Assembly: GCF_040513375.1 (NCBI RefSeq) | Contig: NZ_JBEVTG010000002.1 | Coordinates: forward strand, 1,302,001 to 1,366,000 | Reading direction: 5' to 3' | DNA length: 64,000 nucleotides | Source of the DNA: Flagellimonas_B algarum | GTDB lineage: Bacteria; Bacteroidota; Bacteroidia; Flavobacteriales; Flavobacteriaceae | Shown: piece after piece, positions 1-8,590 of the stretch | Layout of the letters: every line of letters starts with the position of its first letter | Position numbering within the stretch: the first letter of the stretch is position 1 | The notes under the pieces: generated by a model | The model's database searches: none | Told to the model about the DNA's origin: nothing | The model's input: the letters and a program-made list of their open reading frames with translations, nothing else | Position numbers and translations under genes: made by a program

Positions 1-1733
1 CACAAATTGCAATCTCCTACAATGGTGAAACCCAACTCGTTGAATCAAGACGGGTTCGTGGTTACCGTTCGGCACACGAGGATATCAGCCATTTCGGACT
101 GGGAACACACGATAAAGTCGATAGCGTTATCGTCAAATGGCCGAGCGGGGCCATCCAACGTTTCTACGAAATCAAAGCCAACACCCTTCTTGAAGTCAAT
201 GAAGAGGATGGAGACCTCGCCCAAAATCAAGAAACAAGTCCGCACCCGACCTATTTCAATCCAATCGATGTCATGAAAAGCGGGTTGGATTTCGTGCATA
301 AGGAAAATACGTATGACGATTTCGCTACGGAAGTATTGCTGCCCTACAAACAATCTACCCTAGGACCTTTTGTAACCAAAGGGGACGTGAATGGCGATCA
401 ATTGGAAGACCTGTACATCGGTGGTGCTTCCGGCCAATACGGTATGCTATACTTGCAGCGGCCTAATGGCGAATTCACGGCCAAATCGACCAAGGCTTTT
501 GAGAACGATCGCAGTTATGAAGACATGCAAGGACTGTTTTTTGATTTCGATGGGGATGGCGATCTTGACCTTTTCGTGGTAAGTGGTGGCAACGAATTCG
601 CCAATTATTCGTCCTTATATGCCGATCGACTCTATCTGAACGACGGTATCGGGAATTTTTCGAAAGCGGAAATCGATGCCTTACAACGGAATCCGAAAAG
701 CGGTCGATCTGTGGATGTTATCGATTTTAACCGTGATGGCCAACCGGATTTATTGGTCGGAAACCGAATCGTCGCCCAAAATTATCCAAACCCATCGAGC
801 TCGACCTTATGGAAAAACGAAAACGGCACCCTGATCGACGTCACCGCCGAGGTGGCGCCTGAATTGGAAAGATTCGGCATCATCAATGACATTCTTGTAA
901 CCGATTACAACGGCGACGGTTGGGCAGACTTCATCGCTGTTGGCGAATGGAATGGTATTGGGTTTTTCACCAATTCGGAAGGACGATTCACCCGTGACAA
1001 CGATCTCGTGGCCAGAGAGGAAAACCAAGGTTGGTGGTTCGGGATTACCGAAACCGATGTCAACAATGATGGTCTACCCGACTATGTATTGGGCAATGCA
1101 GGGTTGAACATCAAATTCAAGGCAAGTCAAAAGAAACCGTTCAAGGTATATGCCAATGATTTTGATGGAAACGGAACCAATGATATCGTGTTGAGCAAGC
1201 AATACAATGGCGAATACGTTCCAGTTCGGGGCCGCGAATGTTCTTCACAACAAATGCCGTTCATCCAACAAAAATTCGAGACCTATTCTGAATTCGCAAA
1301 TGCCAAATTGGTAGACATCTATGGTGAGAAGTTGAATTCAGGGTATGAGGGCGAGGTTACCGAGTTCCGTTCCTCTTTGCTTTTGAACAATGGGGATGGG
1401 ACCTTTAGCAAACACTACCTGCCTTTTGAGGCACAATTGTTCCCGATACTGGATTTGATTTCACTCGATATCGATAAGGACGGTTTCAAAGACCTCATCG
1501 TAGGTGGCAATATCTACGAAACCGAAGTCGAAACCCCAAGGTTGGACGCTTTTTCAGGCCTGGTCCTGCTTTCAAACCGAAAAGACGGGTATACTCCCCT
1601 ACCCTGGGCCGAATCGGGCTTGCTTCTTGAAGGAAACATCAAAGACCTCGATTTGATTACCGGCACCGATGACCTTTATTTGATAGCAACCCAAAATGAC
1701 GGTCCGGTTCAATTGCATGCGTTAATGAAATGA
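1..1733 (+). CDS. FG-GAP/VCBS repeat protein with ASPIC/UnbV domain (5' end outside window)
   Basis: The reading frame is open from the window edge, so the start lies upstream and about 576 residues are visible. The first 80 residues carry an ASPIC/UnbV domain (RGYRSAHEDISHFGLG, then VKWPSG). Seven FG-GAP/VCBS-type calcium-loop repeats follow, for example DVNGDQLEDLYIGG, DFDGDGDLDLFVV, DFNRDGQPDLLVG and DIDKDGFKDLIVGG. Such proteins are secreted or surface beta-propellers in Bacteroidota, often near SusC/SusD genes, and usually exceed 1000 residues with a second repeat block before the ASPIC domain, so roughly half is probably missing. Substrate or partner cannot be told. Confidence 0.85.
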   Translation, partial: QIAISYNGETQLVESRRVRGYRSAHEDISHFGLGTHDKVDSVIVKWPSGAIQRFYEIKANTLLEVNEEDGDLAQNQETSPHPTYFNPIDVMKSGLDFVHKENTYDDFATEVLLPYKQSTLGPFVTKGDVNGDQLEDLYIGGASGQYGMLYLQRPNGEFTAKSTKAFENDRSYEDMQGLFFDFDGDGDLDLFVVSGGNEFANYSSLYADRLYLNDGIGNFSKAEIDALQRNPKSGRSVDVIDFNRDGQPDLLVGNRIVAQNYPNPSSSTLWKNENGTLIDVTAEVAPELERFGIINDILVTDYNGDGWADFIAVGEWNGIGFFTNSEGRFTRDNDLVAREENQGWWFGITETDVNNDGLPDYVLGNAGLNIKFKASQKKPFKVYANDFDGNGTNDIVLSKQYNGEYVPVRGRECSSQQMPFIQQKFETYSEFANAKLVDIYGEKLNSGYEGEVTEFRSSLLLNNGDGTFSKHYLPFEAQLFPILDLISLDIDKDGFKDLIVGGNIYETEVETPRLDAFSGLVLLSNRKDGYTPLPWAESGLLLEGNIKDLDLITGTDDLYLIATQNDGPVQLHALMK

Positions 1734-1785
1734 TTTCGTATCTTTTCACCGATGTTCAGGGCCTTACGACCCAAACACCATTGCT

Positions 1786-3111
1786 ATGAAACTATCACAT
1801 AAATTACTCGGCCCTTTCGCGGCCCTTTTGCTATTTATTTTTTTTATAGGCTGTAACAACGATGACGGATCCATTACCGATGATGTAGTTCAGACCGATG
1901 ACGATGTCTCAGGCGGCGATGACGACGCCCCTCCTCCGGTAGAAGGCTTGGAAGTGTTCAATGCCGACTTGGTTTATGACGGGTTTATTTTGGTGAACGA
2001 TGCTTCGGCAAATCGGGTGTATCTAATGAACAAAGAGGCCGCCACGATTTTCGAATGGAACTTGAACGGCAGCCGTTTGGGCAATGATGCGTTCTTACTA
2101 CCCAACGGCCAATTGTTGACCATGCTGGAATCGGAAAGCCCAGAAATCACCCTAGGTGGTTTCGGAGGGGTCATTGCATTGTTGGATAAAGATGGGGGTG
2201 TTGAGTGGTCGTACGAATATTCAAGTTCGGAACACATCGCCCACCACGATGCCGTGATGTTGCCCAACGGAAACATCCTTTTTCTGACTTGGGAACGAAA
2301 ATCAATGGAAGAAGCCACCGAGATCGGTTTTTCGGCCGGCACTCAGGTAATTTACGATGCTGTTTTCGAAATCGACCCATCAACGGATGAAATCGTTTGG
2401 CAATGGCATATGTGGGATCATTTGGTCCAAGACTTCGACGACACCAAACTGAATTTTGGATCCGTAGCGGACAATCCGAACCGAATCGACATCAATTATT
2501 TGGAAGTTCCGAATGATGACGGTGATGTCAGTCATGCCAACGGCTTGGCTTATGATGCGGAAAACGACCTGATTTACATCAGCGCCAATTTTTACAGTGA
2601 GGTTTGGGTCATAGACCACAGTACCAGCACTGCTGAAGCCCAAACGGGTACTGGGGGGAACTTTGGTGTAGGAGGAGACCTTCTGTACCGCTTCGGCAAC
2701 CCGACCGCCTATAACAACGATCAAGGGGTAAGAAGGTTCGATCGCAACCATCACCCCAACCTTTTGACTGGTGAATCGGCTGGCAATATGTTGATTTTCG
2801 CCAATGGTTTCAACGCGGCGCAATCGACCGTCTACGAACTCGAGATGCCCTCTACGTTTTCGCTTTTGGCCAATACCGACAACGAGCCTGAAGTCGTATG
2901 GAGTTTCACAGACACCGATCTGTTTTCGGGCAGGGTATCCGGTGCGGTCGCATTGCCCAATGGCAATCGTTTGATTACCGAAGGTGACTTCGGATTTTGG
3001 GAAGTCGACCCCGATGGAGGACTGGTTTGGCGGTATACCACATCCGGCTTCTTCTGGAGAGGGTACCATTATGACAAGGACGCCCCTGAAATACAAAGTC
3101 TTGGCCTCTGA
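1786..3111 (+). CDS. Arylsulfotransferase (ASST)-like lipoprotein
   Basis: 441 residues. A lipoprotein signal peptide ends at Cys23 (FFIGC), followed by an Asp-rich linker, so the mature protein is membrane-anchored outside the cytoplasm. The body is a beta-propeller of the arylsulfotransferase family: HHDAVMLPNGNILF, SHANGLAYDAENDLIYIS and RNHHPNLL match the His-containing blades in ASST enzymes. Whether it transfers sulfate is not shown; many Bacteroidota members of this fold are uncharacterised. It lies 52 nt after the FG-GAP gene on the same strand and may be co-transcribed. Confidence 0.75.
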   Translation: MKLSHKLLGPFAALLLFIFFIGCNNDDGSITDDVVQTDDDVSGGDDDAPPPVEGLEVFNADLVYDGFILVNDASANRVYLMNKEAATIFEWNLNGSRLGNDAFLLPNGQLLTMLESESPEITLGGFGGVIALLDKDGGVEWSYEYSSSEHIAHHDAVMLPNGNILFLTWERKSMEEATEIGFSAGTQVIYDAVFEIDPSTDEIVWQWHMWDHLVQDFDDTKLNFGSVADNPNRIDINYLEVPNDDGDVSHANGLAYDAENDLIYISANFYSEVWVIDHSTSTAEAQTGTGGNFGVGGDLLYRFGNPTAYNNDQGVRRFDRNHHPNLLTGESAGNMLIFANGFNAAQSTVYELEMPSTFSLLANTDNEPEVVWSFTDTDLFSGRVSGAVALPNGNRLITEGDFGFWEVDPDGGLVWRYTTSGFFWRGYHYDKDAPEIQSLGL

Positions 3112-3205
3112 ACCGTATGACGATTTTTATGAAAGTTTTATCACGAATCGCGTTATATGACACCTTTATTTCGTTAGATTTGCTATTCTCAAAAATCACT
3201 TGAAA

Positions 3206-3946
3206 ATGAAAAACCTTTTTACCCTTTTGGCTTTTGTGGCAGGTACGTTTATCGCAGCTGCACAAGCGACCGGCCAAATTGCAAACTACAGCTCTTCAGG
3301 AAGCGCGAACTTCGCTTCTGCGGGGCAATTAAATGCGGTCTTGGGGCCAATCCAGGAAGCGAATCAAAAATTAGCTTTCAAGAACGATGATTTCCAAGGA
3401 TCGCCTTACACTTCGGATGTATTTTTGCCAACCGTACTTTACTATGGTGACGAGAACCTAGGAAACCTATTCTATCGTTACAATGCCTATAACGAAGAAA
3501 TCGAGATCAAGGAAACCAATTTGGAGTCCGAAGGGGTTCGCGCTTTGGGCCGAGATAAGAAAATTTCCATCAAGATCAACGGAAGACCGATGAGTTTCAA
3601 GACGTTTATCGATGAGAAAGGAACCACCCAAAACGGGTATTTGACCCAACTTAGGGATGGTAAATATAGCTTGTACAAGCGAACCGATGTAAAATTCACT
3701 GAAGGTCAAAAAGCCCAAAATTCGTTCATTCCTGCGATTCCGGCCCGATTTACCAAGTTCACTGAATATTATTTGGAAATCGAAGGTGTCAATAGGATCG
3801 ATCAATTGGAATTGAGCAACAGAAAGTTACTCAAGTTGATTCCGGATGCTAAAAAAGCGGAACTGAAGGCATACCTTAAAGAGAACAAAATCAAAATCAA
3901 AGACGAATACGATGTGTATGAAGTCCTTGAATATTTGAACAGCTAA
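3206..3946 (+). CDS. Secreted protein of unknown function, tandem copy 1
   Basis: 246 residues from the ATG at 3206; an in-frame TTG 6 nt upstream is less likely. A Sec signal peptide (MKNLFTLLAFVAG..., cleavage near AAAQA) precedes a soluble domain. I do not recognise the family. It is clearly paralogous to the next gene: both share RALGRDKKI, FKTFID, QNGYLT, PARFTKFTEYY and a C-terminal LKEN(K/R)IK block, and by eye about half the positions are identical. A strong terminator follows, so the two copies are separate transcription units. Confidence 0.8.
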   Translation: MKNLFTLLAFVAGTFIAAAQATGQIANYSSSGSANFASAGQLNAVLGPIQEANQKLAFKNDDFQGSPYTSDVFLPTVLYYGDENLGNLFYRYNAYNEEIEIKETNLESEGVRALGRDKKISIKINGRPMSFKTFIDEKGTTQNGYLTQLRDGKYSLYKRTDVKFTEGQKAQNSFIPAIPARFTKFTEYYLEIEGVNRIDQLELSNRKLLKLIPDAKKAELKAYLKENKIKIKDEYDVYEVLEYLNS

Positions 3947-3966
3947 TACCGCGTGGTACTACGTTT

Positions 3967-3996
3967 AAAAACGGCCTTTTCAGGCCGTTTTTTTTT
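3967..3996 (+). terminator. Rho-independent terminator after paralog 1
   Basis: A GC stem (ACGGCCT/AGGCCGT) flanked by A and T tracts, closing with nine T residues, lies about 20 nt after the stop codon. Confidence 0.85.
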
Positions 3997-4067
3997 GCCT
4001 CCCGATGAACCTTTACCCTGCTGTCGAAAAAAAAAACGTATTTTAAAGAAAAATAAAATCAATCAAA

Positions 4068-4808
4068 ATGAAAAAAGTATGCAGTTTTTTGGCCGCTCTG
4101 GCGATAGTCGCCGTCGGCAACGCCCAAACTTCAGGACAAGTAGTCAGTTATAACGCGAATTCTGCCGATGGCGGGGTTTCAGATGCCCTTTACAAATATG
4201 CCATGGGATCGATAGAGGATTCAGAGGCCAAAGCAACTTATCTCGATGAGAACATCGAAGGTTCGCCCTATATGGCGAATGAGTTCAAGTTGACGCAAAT
4301 CTATTATGGGGATGAAAAAGCAGGCGATATGTTCTATAGGTATAATGCCCATAACGATGAAATCGAACTCAAGCAGCAAAATGTCGAAGAAGAGCCGATA
4401 CGCGCACTGGGTCGTGACAAGAAAATCAATCTTGTCGTCGATGGGAAGCGAATGGCCTTCAAGACCTTTATAGATCGTAACGGAAAGACCCAAAATGGCT
4501 ATCTGACGCTTTTGAGCGATGGCAAGTACAAACTATACAAACGCCTTAAGATTACGTTCAAAGAAGCCAAGAAAGCACCGAATACGTTCGTCAAAGCTTC
4601 ACCGGCCCGATTTACCAAATTCACGGAGTACTATATCGAAGTCGATGGCGGCAACCGCATCGATGAGGTGCAACTCAGCAATAAAAAACTACTCAACCTT
4701 GTCGAAGGCGACAAGCAAAGTGAATTAAAGTCGTTTTTGAAAGAGAACAGGATCAAAGTGAGTGACGAGGGCGATATCCATAAGGTAGTTCAATTTCTGA
4801 ACAGCTGA
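4068..4808 (+). CDS. Secreted protein of unknown function, tandem copy 2
   Basis: 246 residues with a Sec signal peptide (MKKVCSFLAALAIVAVGNAQ). It is the paralog of the gene just upstream, colinear over its whole length with the same conserved blocks (GSPYMANEFKL against GSPYTSDVFLP, YYGDEK, FYRYNAHN, RALGRDKKI, PARFTKFTEYYIEV). No catalytic motif or transmembrane segment is evident beyond the signal peptide. It has its own terminator. Function unknown. Confidence 0.8.
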   Translation: MKKVCSFLAALAIVAVGNAQTSGQVVSYNANSADGGVSDALYKYAMGSIEDSEAKATYLDENIEGSPYMANEFKLTQIYYGDEKAGDMFYRYNAHNDEIELKQQNVEEEPIRALGRDKKINLVVDGKRMAFKTFIDRNGKTQNGYLTLLSDGKYKLYKRLKITFKEAKKAPNTFVKASPARFTKFTEYYIEVDGGNRIDEVQLSNKKLLNLVEGDKQSELKSFLKENRIKVSDEGDIHKVVQFLNS

Positions 4809-4832
4809 TACCCCATCCGTCTTAACAACTAT

Positions 4833-4866
4833 GAAATGCAGCCTTATCCGGGCTGCATTTCTTTTA
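4833..4866 (+). terminator. Rho-independent terminator after paralog 2
   Basis: Ten-base stem AAATGCAGCC/GGCTGCATTT with a 7-nt loop and a T-rich tail, 25 nt after the stop codon. Confidence 0.8.
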
Positions 4867-4914
4867 TCAAAAAACCTATAACTGGTTTTTAGGCAACGAT
4901 TTGTTCCAAAAGGC

Positions 4915-4922
4915 TACCTTTG
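4915..4922 (+). promoter_or_regulatory. Bacteroidota -7 promoter element for rlmB
   Basis: TACCTTTG fits the TAnnTTTG consensus exactly and lies only 8 nt before the ATG at 4931. If used, the transcript would have an almost leaderless start. No good -33 TTG at the expected spacing was seen. Confidence 0.4.
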
Positions 4923-4930
4923 CCTTCCGA

Positions 4931-5668
4931 ATGAAAGAAGAACAACAGATTTACGGTATCCGAACCGTACTTGAAGCAATAAGTGCAGAAAAGCCCATAA
5001 ACAAGCTTTTTTTGCAAAAAGGACTATCAGGCCCCCTTTTTCGCGAACTTGAACATAAGGCGAGAAAACAAGGGCTGAGCGTTTCCTACGTGCCCGTTGA
5101 ACGATTGAACAGGTTCACTCAAAACAACCATCAAGGGGCCGTAGCGAAAATAGCACCGATCAACTTTAGGGATTTCGAGACACTTATCGAGGAGGTGCTC
5201 GCGAAAGATGGTGTGCCCTTTCTATTGTTGCTGGATCAAGTCACCGATGTCAGGAATTTCGGGGCGATCCTTAGAACGGCGGAATGTACCGGGGCACATG
5301 CGGTCATCGTACCAAAATCAGGTTCGGCTCCGGTCAATCAAGATACGGTAAAGACATCGGCAGGAGGGGTCTTCAATGTCCCTATTAGTAAAGTAGACCA
5401 TCTAAAAGATGCCATATACTACCTCAATGCTTCAGGTGTCCGCATTATTGCGGCGACCGAAAAGACCGACAAGCTGCTTTACGATGTCGATTTCAACCAG
5501 CCCACAGCGATATTAATGGGATCTGAAGGAAAAGGGGTCTCCGATCAACTATTGAAATTGGTCGACGAAAAAGCGAAATTGCCAATGCTCGGTGAAATCG
5601 ATTCCTTGAATGTCTCAGTGGCCTGTGGGGCCTTTTTATACGAAGTCGTTCGACAACGCCAGGCTTAG
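4931..5668 (+). CDS. rlmB: 23S rRNA (guanosine-2'-O-)-methyltransferase RlmB / TrmH family
   Basis: 245 residues from the ATG at 4931; the upstream in-frame TTG would add residues that fit no domain. An N-terminal SpoU substrate-binding domain (IYGIRTVLEAI) precedes a SPOUT methyltransferase domain with motif 1 (DVRNFGAILRTAE), motif 2 (ILMGSEGKGV) and motif 3 (DSLNVSVACGAFLYE). The family methylates a 2'-OH of rRNA or tRNA with S-adenosylmethionine; RlmB modifies 23S rRNA. It converges on the rhomboid gene with a 4-nt stop overlap. Confidence 0.9.
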   Translation: MKEEQQIYGIRTVLEAISAEKPINKLFLQKGLSGPLFRELEHKARKQGLSVSYVPVERLNRFTQNNHQGAVAKIAPINFRDFETLIEEVLAKDGVPFLLLLDQVTDVRNFGAILRTAECTGAHAVIVPKSGSAPVNQDTVKTSAGGVFNVPISKVDHLKDAIYYLNASGVRIIAATEKTDKLLYDVDFNQPTAILMGSEGKGVSDQLLKLVDEKAKLPMLGEIDSLNVSVACGAFLYEVVRQRQA

Positions 5669-6387
5669 TCGCCATCTTTTCGTTCCTTTTTTTTGAAGTG
5701 GTATACGATCTCGATATCATCAACTGGTCGTTCGATAAAGTTCCCGTCTTTGTCAAAATGTCTTAAAAACTCATCTTCCTCTTCATTGTAATCATCCCTT
5801 TCCCATTGATACGTTCTCTTTTTTGGCAAATCGACCTTGATGAACCGGGCCAAAAAGAGCCCTGTCAAAAATCCGGACAGGTGTCCTTCCCAAGAAATCC
5901 CGTCTTCGATAGGAAAAATATACCAAAGCATGCTTCCGTACAAAAAGACGATCCCCAATGAAAGTGCGATCAAACGAAAGTGCTTTGCGAAAATTCCTTT
6001 AAAGAAAATGAAACTGACCAAAACATAGATCAATCCGCTAGCCCCGATATGATAAGACGGTCTCCCGATCACCCATGTCAGAATCCCTGAAAGCAGCAAG
6101 CCGAACACGATGACCTTGAAGGCACTACTCCTATAAAAATAGACCAAGGCTGTGGTCAAAACCGCTAATGGAATGGTGTTGTTATACAAGTGTTCGACGG
6201 AACCATGGATGAACGGACTGAATGCGATGCCCTGTAGACCGTTCAAACGACGGGGATAAATACCATGCGTATTGAAATTCGATCCTGTGATCAACTCAAG
6301 CCAAAAAACGAACCAAATGGACAATACCGCGAACAATGGAACGATCAATAAGCCTAACGAAAACCGCAAATCCCCTTTTTCAGTCAT
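5665..6387 (-). CDS. Rhomboid family intramembrane serine protease
   Basis: 240 residues with six predicted membrane segments. The catalytic serine sits in HIGASGLIY and the catalytic histidine in EGHLSGFLTG; HLYNN upstream matches the L1/TM2 region of rhomboids. The last 45 residues form a charged cytosolic tail (EEEDEF..., KKKERKDGD). Rhomboids cleave single-pass membrane proteins inside the bilayer; the substrate is unknown. It shares a divergent intergenic region with rarA. Confidence 0.88.
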   Translation of the reverse strand: MTEKGDLRFSLGLLIVPLFAVLSIWFVFWLELITGSNFNTHGIYPRRLNGLQGIAFSPFIHGSVEHLYNNTIPLAVLTTALVYFYRSSAFKVIVFGLLLSGILTWVIGRPSYHIGASGLIYVLVSFIFFKGIFAKHFRLIALSLGIVFLYGSMLWYIFPIEDGISWEGHLSGFLTGLFLARFIKVDLPKKRTYQWERDDYNEEEDEFLRHFDKDGNFIERPVDDIEIVYHFKKKERKDGD

Positions 6388-6466
6388 TCCTTTAAAATTG
6401 CAATTAACTTACCAGAAATGCAAAATCTGATAAATTGTCATCCTGCTATTTCCGTATTTTTACCCT

Positions 6467-7744
6467 ATGAACGAACCCTTAGCAGAACGCATCCGACCTA
6501 AATCCTTAGACGAATACGTCAGCCAAGGGCATCTTGTGGGCACCGATGGCTCGTTAACGAACCAAATTACCTCAGGGGTCATTCCATCGTTGATTTTTTG
6601 GGGTCCCCCAGGTACTGGAAAAACGACATTGGCCCATATTATCGCTGAAGAAAGTGAACGTCCTTTTTATACCTTGAGTGCCATAAGCAGTGGGGTCAAA
6701 GACGTTCGCGAAGTCATCGAAAAAGCAAAAAAAGGCGGTGGTTTGTTCACTGCGAAAAACCCCATCCTTTTTATTGATGAAATCCATCGGTTCAGCAAAT
6801 CACAACAAGATTCTTTATTGGGTGCCGTAGAAAAAGGCTGGGTCACCCTAATCGGGGCGACCACTGAAAACCCTAGTTTTGAAGTAATTCCGGCACTGCT
6901 GTCAAGATGCCAGGTCTACGTTTTGAATCCTTTTTCCAAAGAGGATCTTCAGTCGCTCCTTGACCGGGCCGTGAAGACGGATCCCATTTTAAAAACGAAA
7001 AAAATCAAGATCGAAGAAACCGAAGCCTTATTCAGACTTTCAGGGGGTGATGGAAGAAAACTATTGAATATTTTCGAATTGTTGATCAATTCGGAACCTT
7101 CGGAAGACATTAAGATTACCAATGACAAGGTATTGCAGCGGGTCCAAAAGAACACGGTACTCTATGACAAGACCGGCGAACAGCATTATGACATCATTTC
7201 GGCCTTTATCAAATCGATACGGGGCAGCGACCCCAATGCAGCCGTTTATTGGTTGGCACGTATGATCGAAGGGGGCGAAGACGTGAAGTTCATTGCCCGC
7301 CGTATGTTGATACTCGCTTCGGAGGATATTGGTAACGCCAACCCCACGGCCCTGGTTTTGGCCAATGCCACCTTCCAAGCGGTAAACACCATCGGCTACC
7401 CTGAAGCCCGGATCATTTTGAGCCAATGTGCCACATATTTGGCTGGCTCACCGAAAAGCAATGCAAGCTATGTCGCGATCAAAAAAGCCCAAAAAACCGT
7501 TAAGGATACCGGAGATCTTTCAGTACCCTTGGCCATACGAAATGCACCGACCCAACTCATGAAGGAATTGGGTTATGGTGATGGTTATGCGTACGCGCAT
7601 GATTATGAAAAAAATTTCGTGGCCTCAGAGTTCTTACCCGAAGAAATTTCAGGTACGGAATTTTACCAGCCAGGAAACAGCCAACGCGAGAATGCGATTC
7701 GTGCCTTCCTAAAACAGCGGTGGAAAGACAAGTACAATTTTTAG
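6467..7744 (+). CDS. rarA: Replication-associated recombination protein RarA (MgsA)
   Basis: 425 residues. The AAA+ ATPase core has Walker A GPPGTGKTT, Walker B ILFIDEIHRF and sensor 1 GATTENPSFE; the C-terminal helical MgsA tetramerisation domain (GSDPNAAVYWLARMIEGGED, LASEDIGNANP) is complete, and length is normal. RarA acts at stalled or gapped replication forks. Upstream, TTG at 6435 and TATTTTTA at 6455 spaced by 17 nt make a plausible Bacteroidota promoter. The 3' end overlaps the next gene, on the other strand, by 4 nt. Confidence 0.95.
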   Translation: MNEPLAERIRPKSLDEYVSQGHLVGTDGSLTNQITSGVIPSLIFWGPPGTGKTTLAHIIAEESERPFYTLSAISSGVKDVREVIEKAKKGGGLFTAKNPILFIDEIHRFSKSQQDSLLGAVEKGWVTLIGATTENPSFEVIPALLSRCQVYVLNPFSKEDLQSLLDRAVKTDPILKTKKIKIEETEALFRLSGGDGRKLLNIFELLINSEPSEDIKITNDKVLQRVQKNTVLYDKTGEQHYDIISAFIKSIRGSDPNAAVYWLARMIEGGEDVKFIARRMLILASEDIGNANPTALVLANATFQAVNTIGYPEARIILSQCATYLAGSPKSNASYVAIKKAQKTVKDTGDLSVPLAIRNAPTQLMKELGYGDGYAYAHDYEKNFVASEFLPEEISGTEFYQPGNSQRENAIRAFLKQRWKDKYNF

Positions 7745-8577
7745 AATTTGATCTTAAGCTCCGTCGCTTTTTTACTTTTTCCGTCCATCTCAAGGAACCA
7801 TTTTTCACCGCTCTTGTAAACGATTCCGTTTTTACCATCCTTCGTGACCATAAAGATATCCGGTGAAGAGGTAGCTCGTAGTACATAAACTACCGCCGGG
7901 CTACTATCGACCAATTGGTAGCCCTCTGCCACTGGTTGGGCATATAAGATATCTTTATCGCCCTTTGATCCGGTGGTTATCGGTGCTGGAGTCTGGTTTT
8001 CGGTACTTTCAGGCATCACGTTCACATCGCGTTCTTCAACTTCATCAATGTTTTTGACGTCGTCTTTGAAACTTACCGTGACCGTCTCCGATTCGGGTTC
8101 GGACTTTTCTTCGGTTTTCCGCCCCTCGGTGCTCCGTTTCTTTCGCAACTCGGGATCATAGGCGTACTCCATGCCCTTAAACGATGCAAAAGCTTCGGTT
8201 ATCGCTTCTTGATACGACTTTTTGAAATCCTTAAGTTTCGATTTTCCCTGGACGCTGCCGAATACGAACTTCCCCTCACAATCCCTAACCAGAAGTCTGG
8301 TTTTTGTTGCGAACAAATTCGATTCGTCTTCTAAATCAAGAAGGGCTCCGAGACAAGGGTCGTCTTTGAGGTCATCAGGTAAATTGTCATCATAGACCAC
8401 ATTGAAATCGGCTTTATCGAACAAGAACTTGATCAAGGTACTGGTCTGAAATTCGTTCATGTTCTTAAAGGCACTGAATTTTTTAGGAACGATGACGTAT
8501 TTGAAACCGTTCAGCTGTGCCGACCCATTGAAACTTAAACCGAAAACAAGGAGCGAAACAAATACAATTTTCTTCAT
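7741..8577 (-). CDS. Secreted hypothetical protein, flavobacterial type
   Basis: 278 residues with a Sec signal peptide (MKKIVFVSLLVFGLSFNGSAQ). The N-terminal half (VPKKFSAFKNMNEFQTSTLIKF onward, with DDPCLGALLD and LLVRDCEGK) suggests a folded domain with a Cys pair; a charged linker around residue 150-200 and a short beta-rich end (VMVTKDGKNGIVYKSGEKWF-like) follow. I do not recognise a named domain. It lies 13 nt after the DUF5723 gene, so it is probably the last gene of a three-gene operon. Confidence 0.75.
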   Translation of the reverse strand: MKKIVFVSLLVFGLSFNGSAQLNGFKYVIVPKKFSAFKNMNEFQTSTLIKFLFDKADFNVVYDDNLPDDLKDDPCLGALLDLEDESNLFATKTRLLVRDCEGKFVFGSVQGKSKLKDFKKSYQEAITEAFASFKGMEYAYDPELRKKRSTEGRKTEEKSEPESETVTVSFKDDVKNIDEVEERDVNVMPESTENQTPAPITTGSKGDKDILYAQPVAEGYQLVDSSPAVVYVLRATSSPDIFMVTKDGKNGIVYKSGEKWFLEMDGKSKKATELKIKF

Positions 8578-8590
8578 GCTGAGCTAGTAA

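Noticed and set aside
2380..3096. 238-residue open frame antisense to the ASST-like gene
   Set aside because: Codon-bias shadow; the plus strand frame has signal peptide and family motifs.
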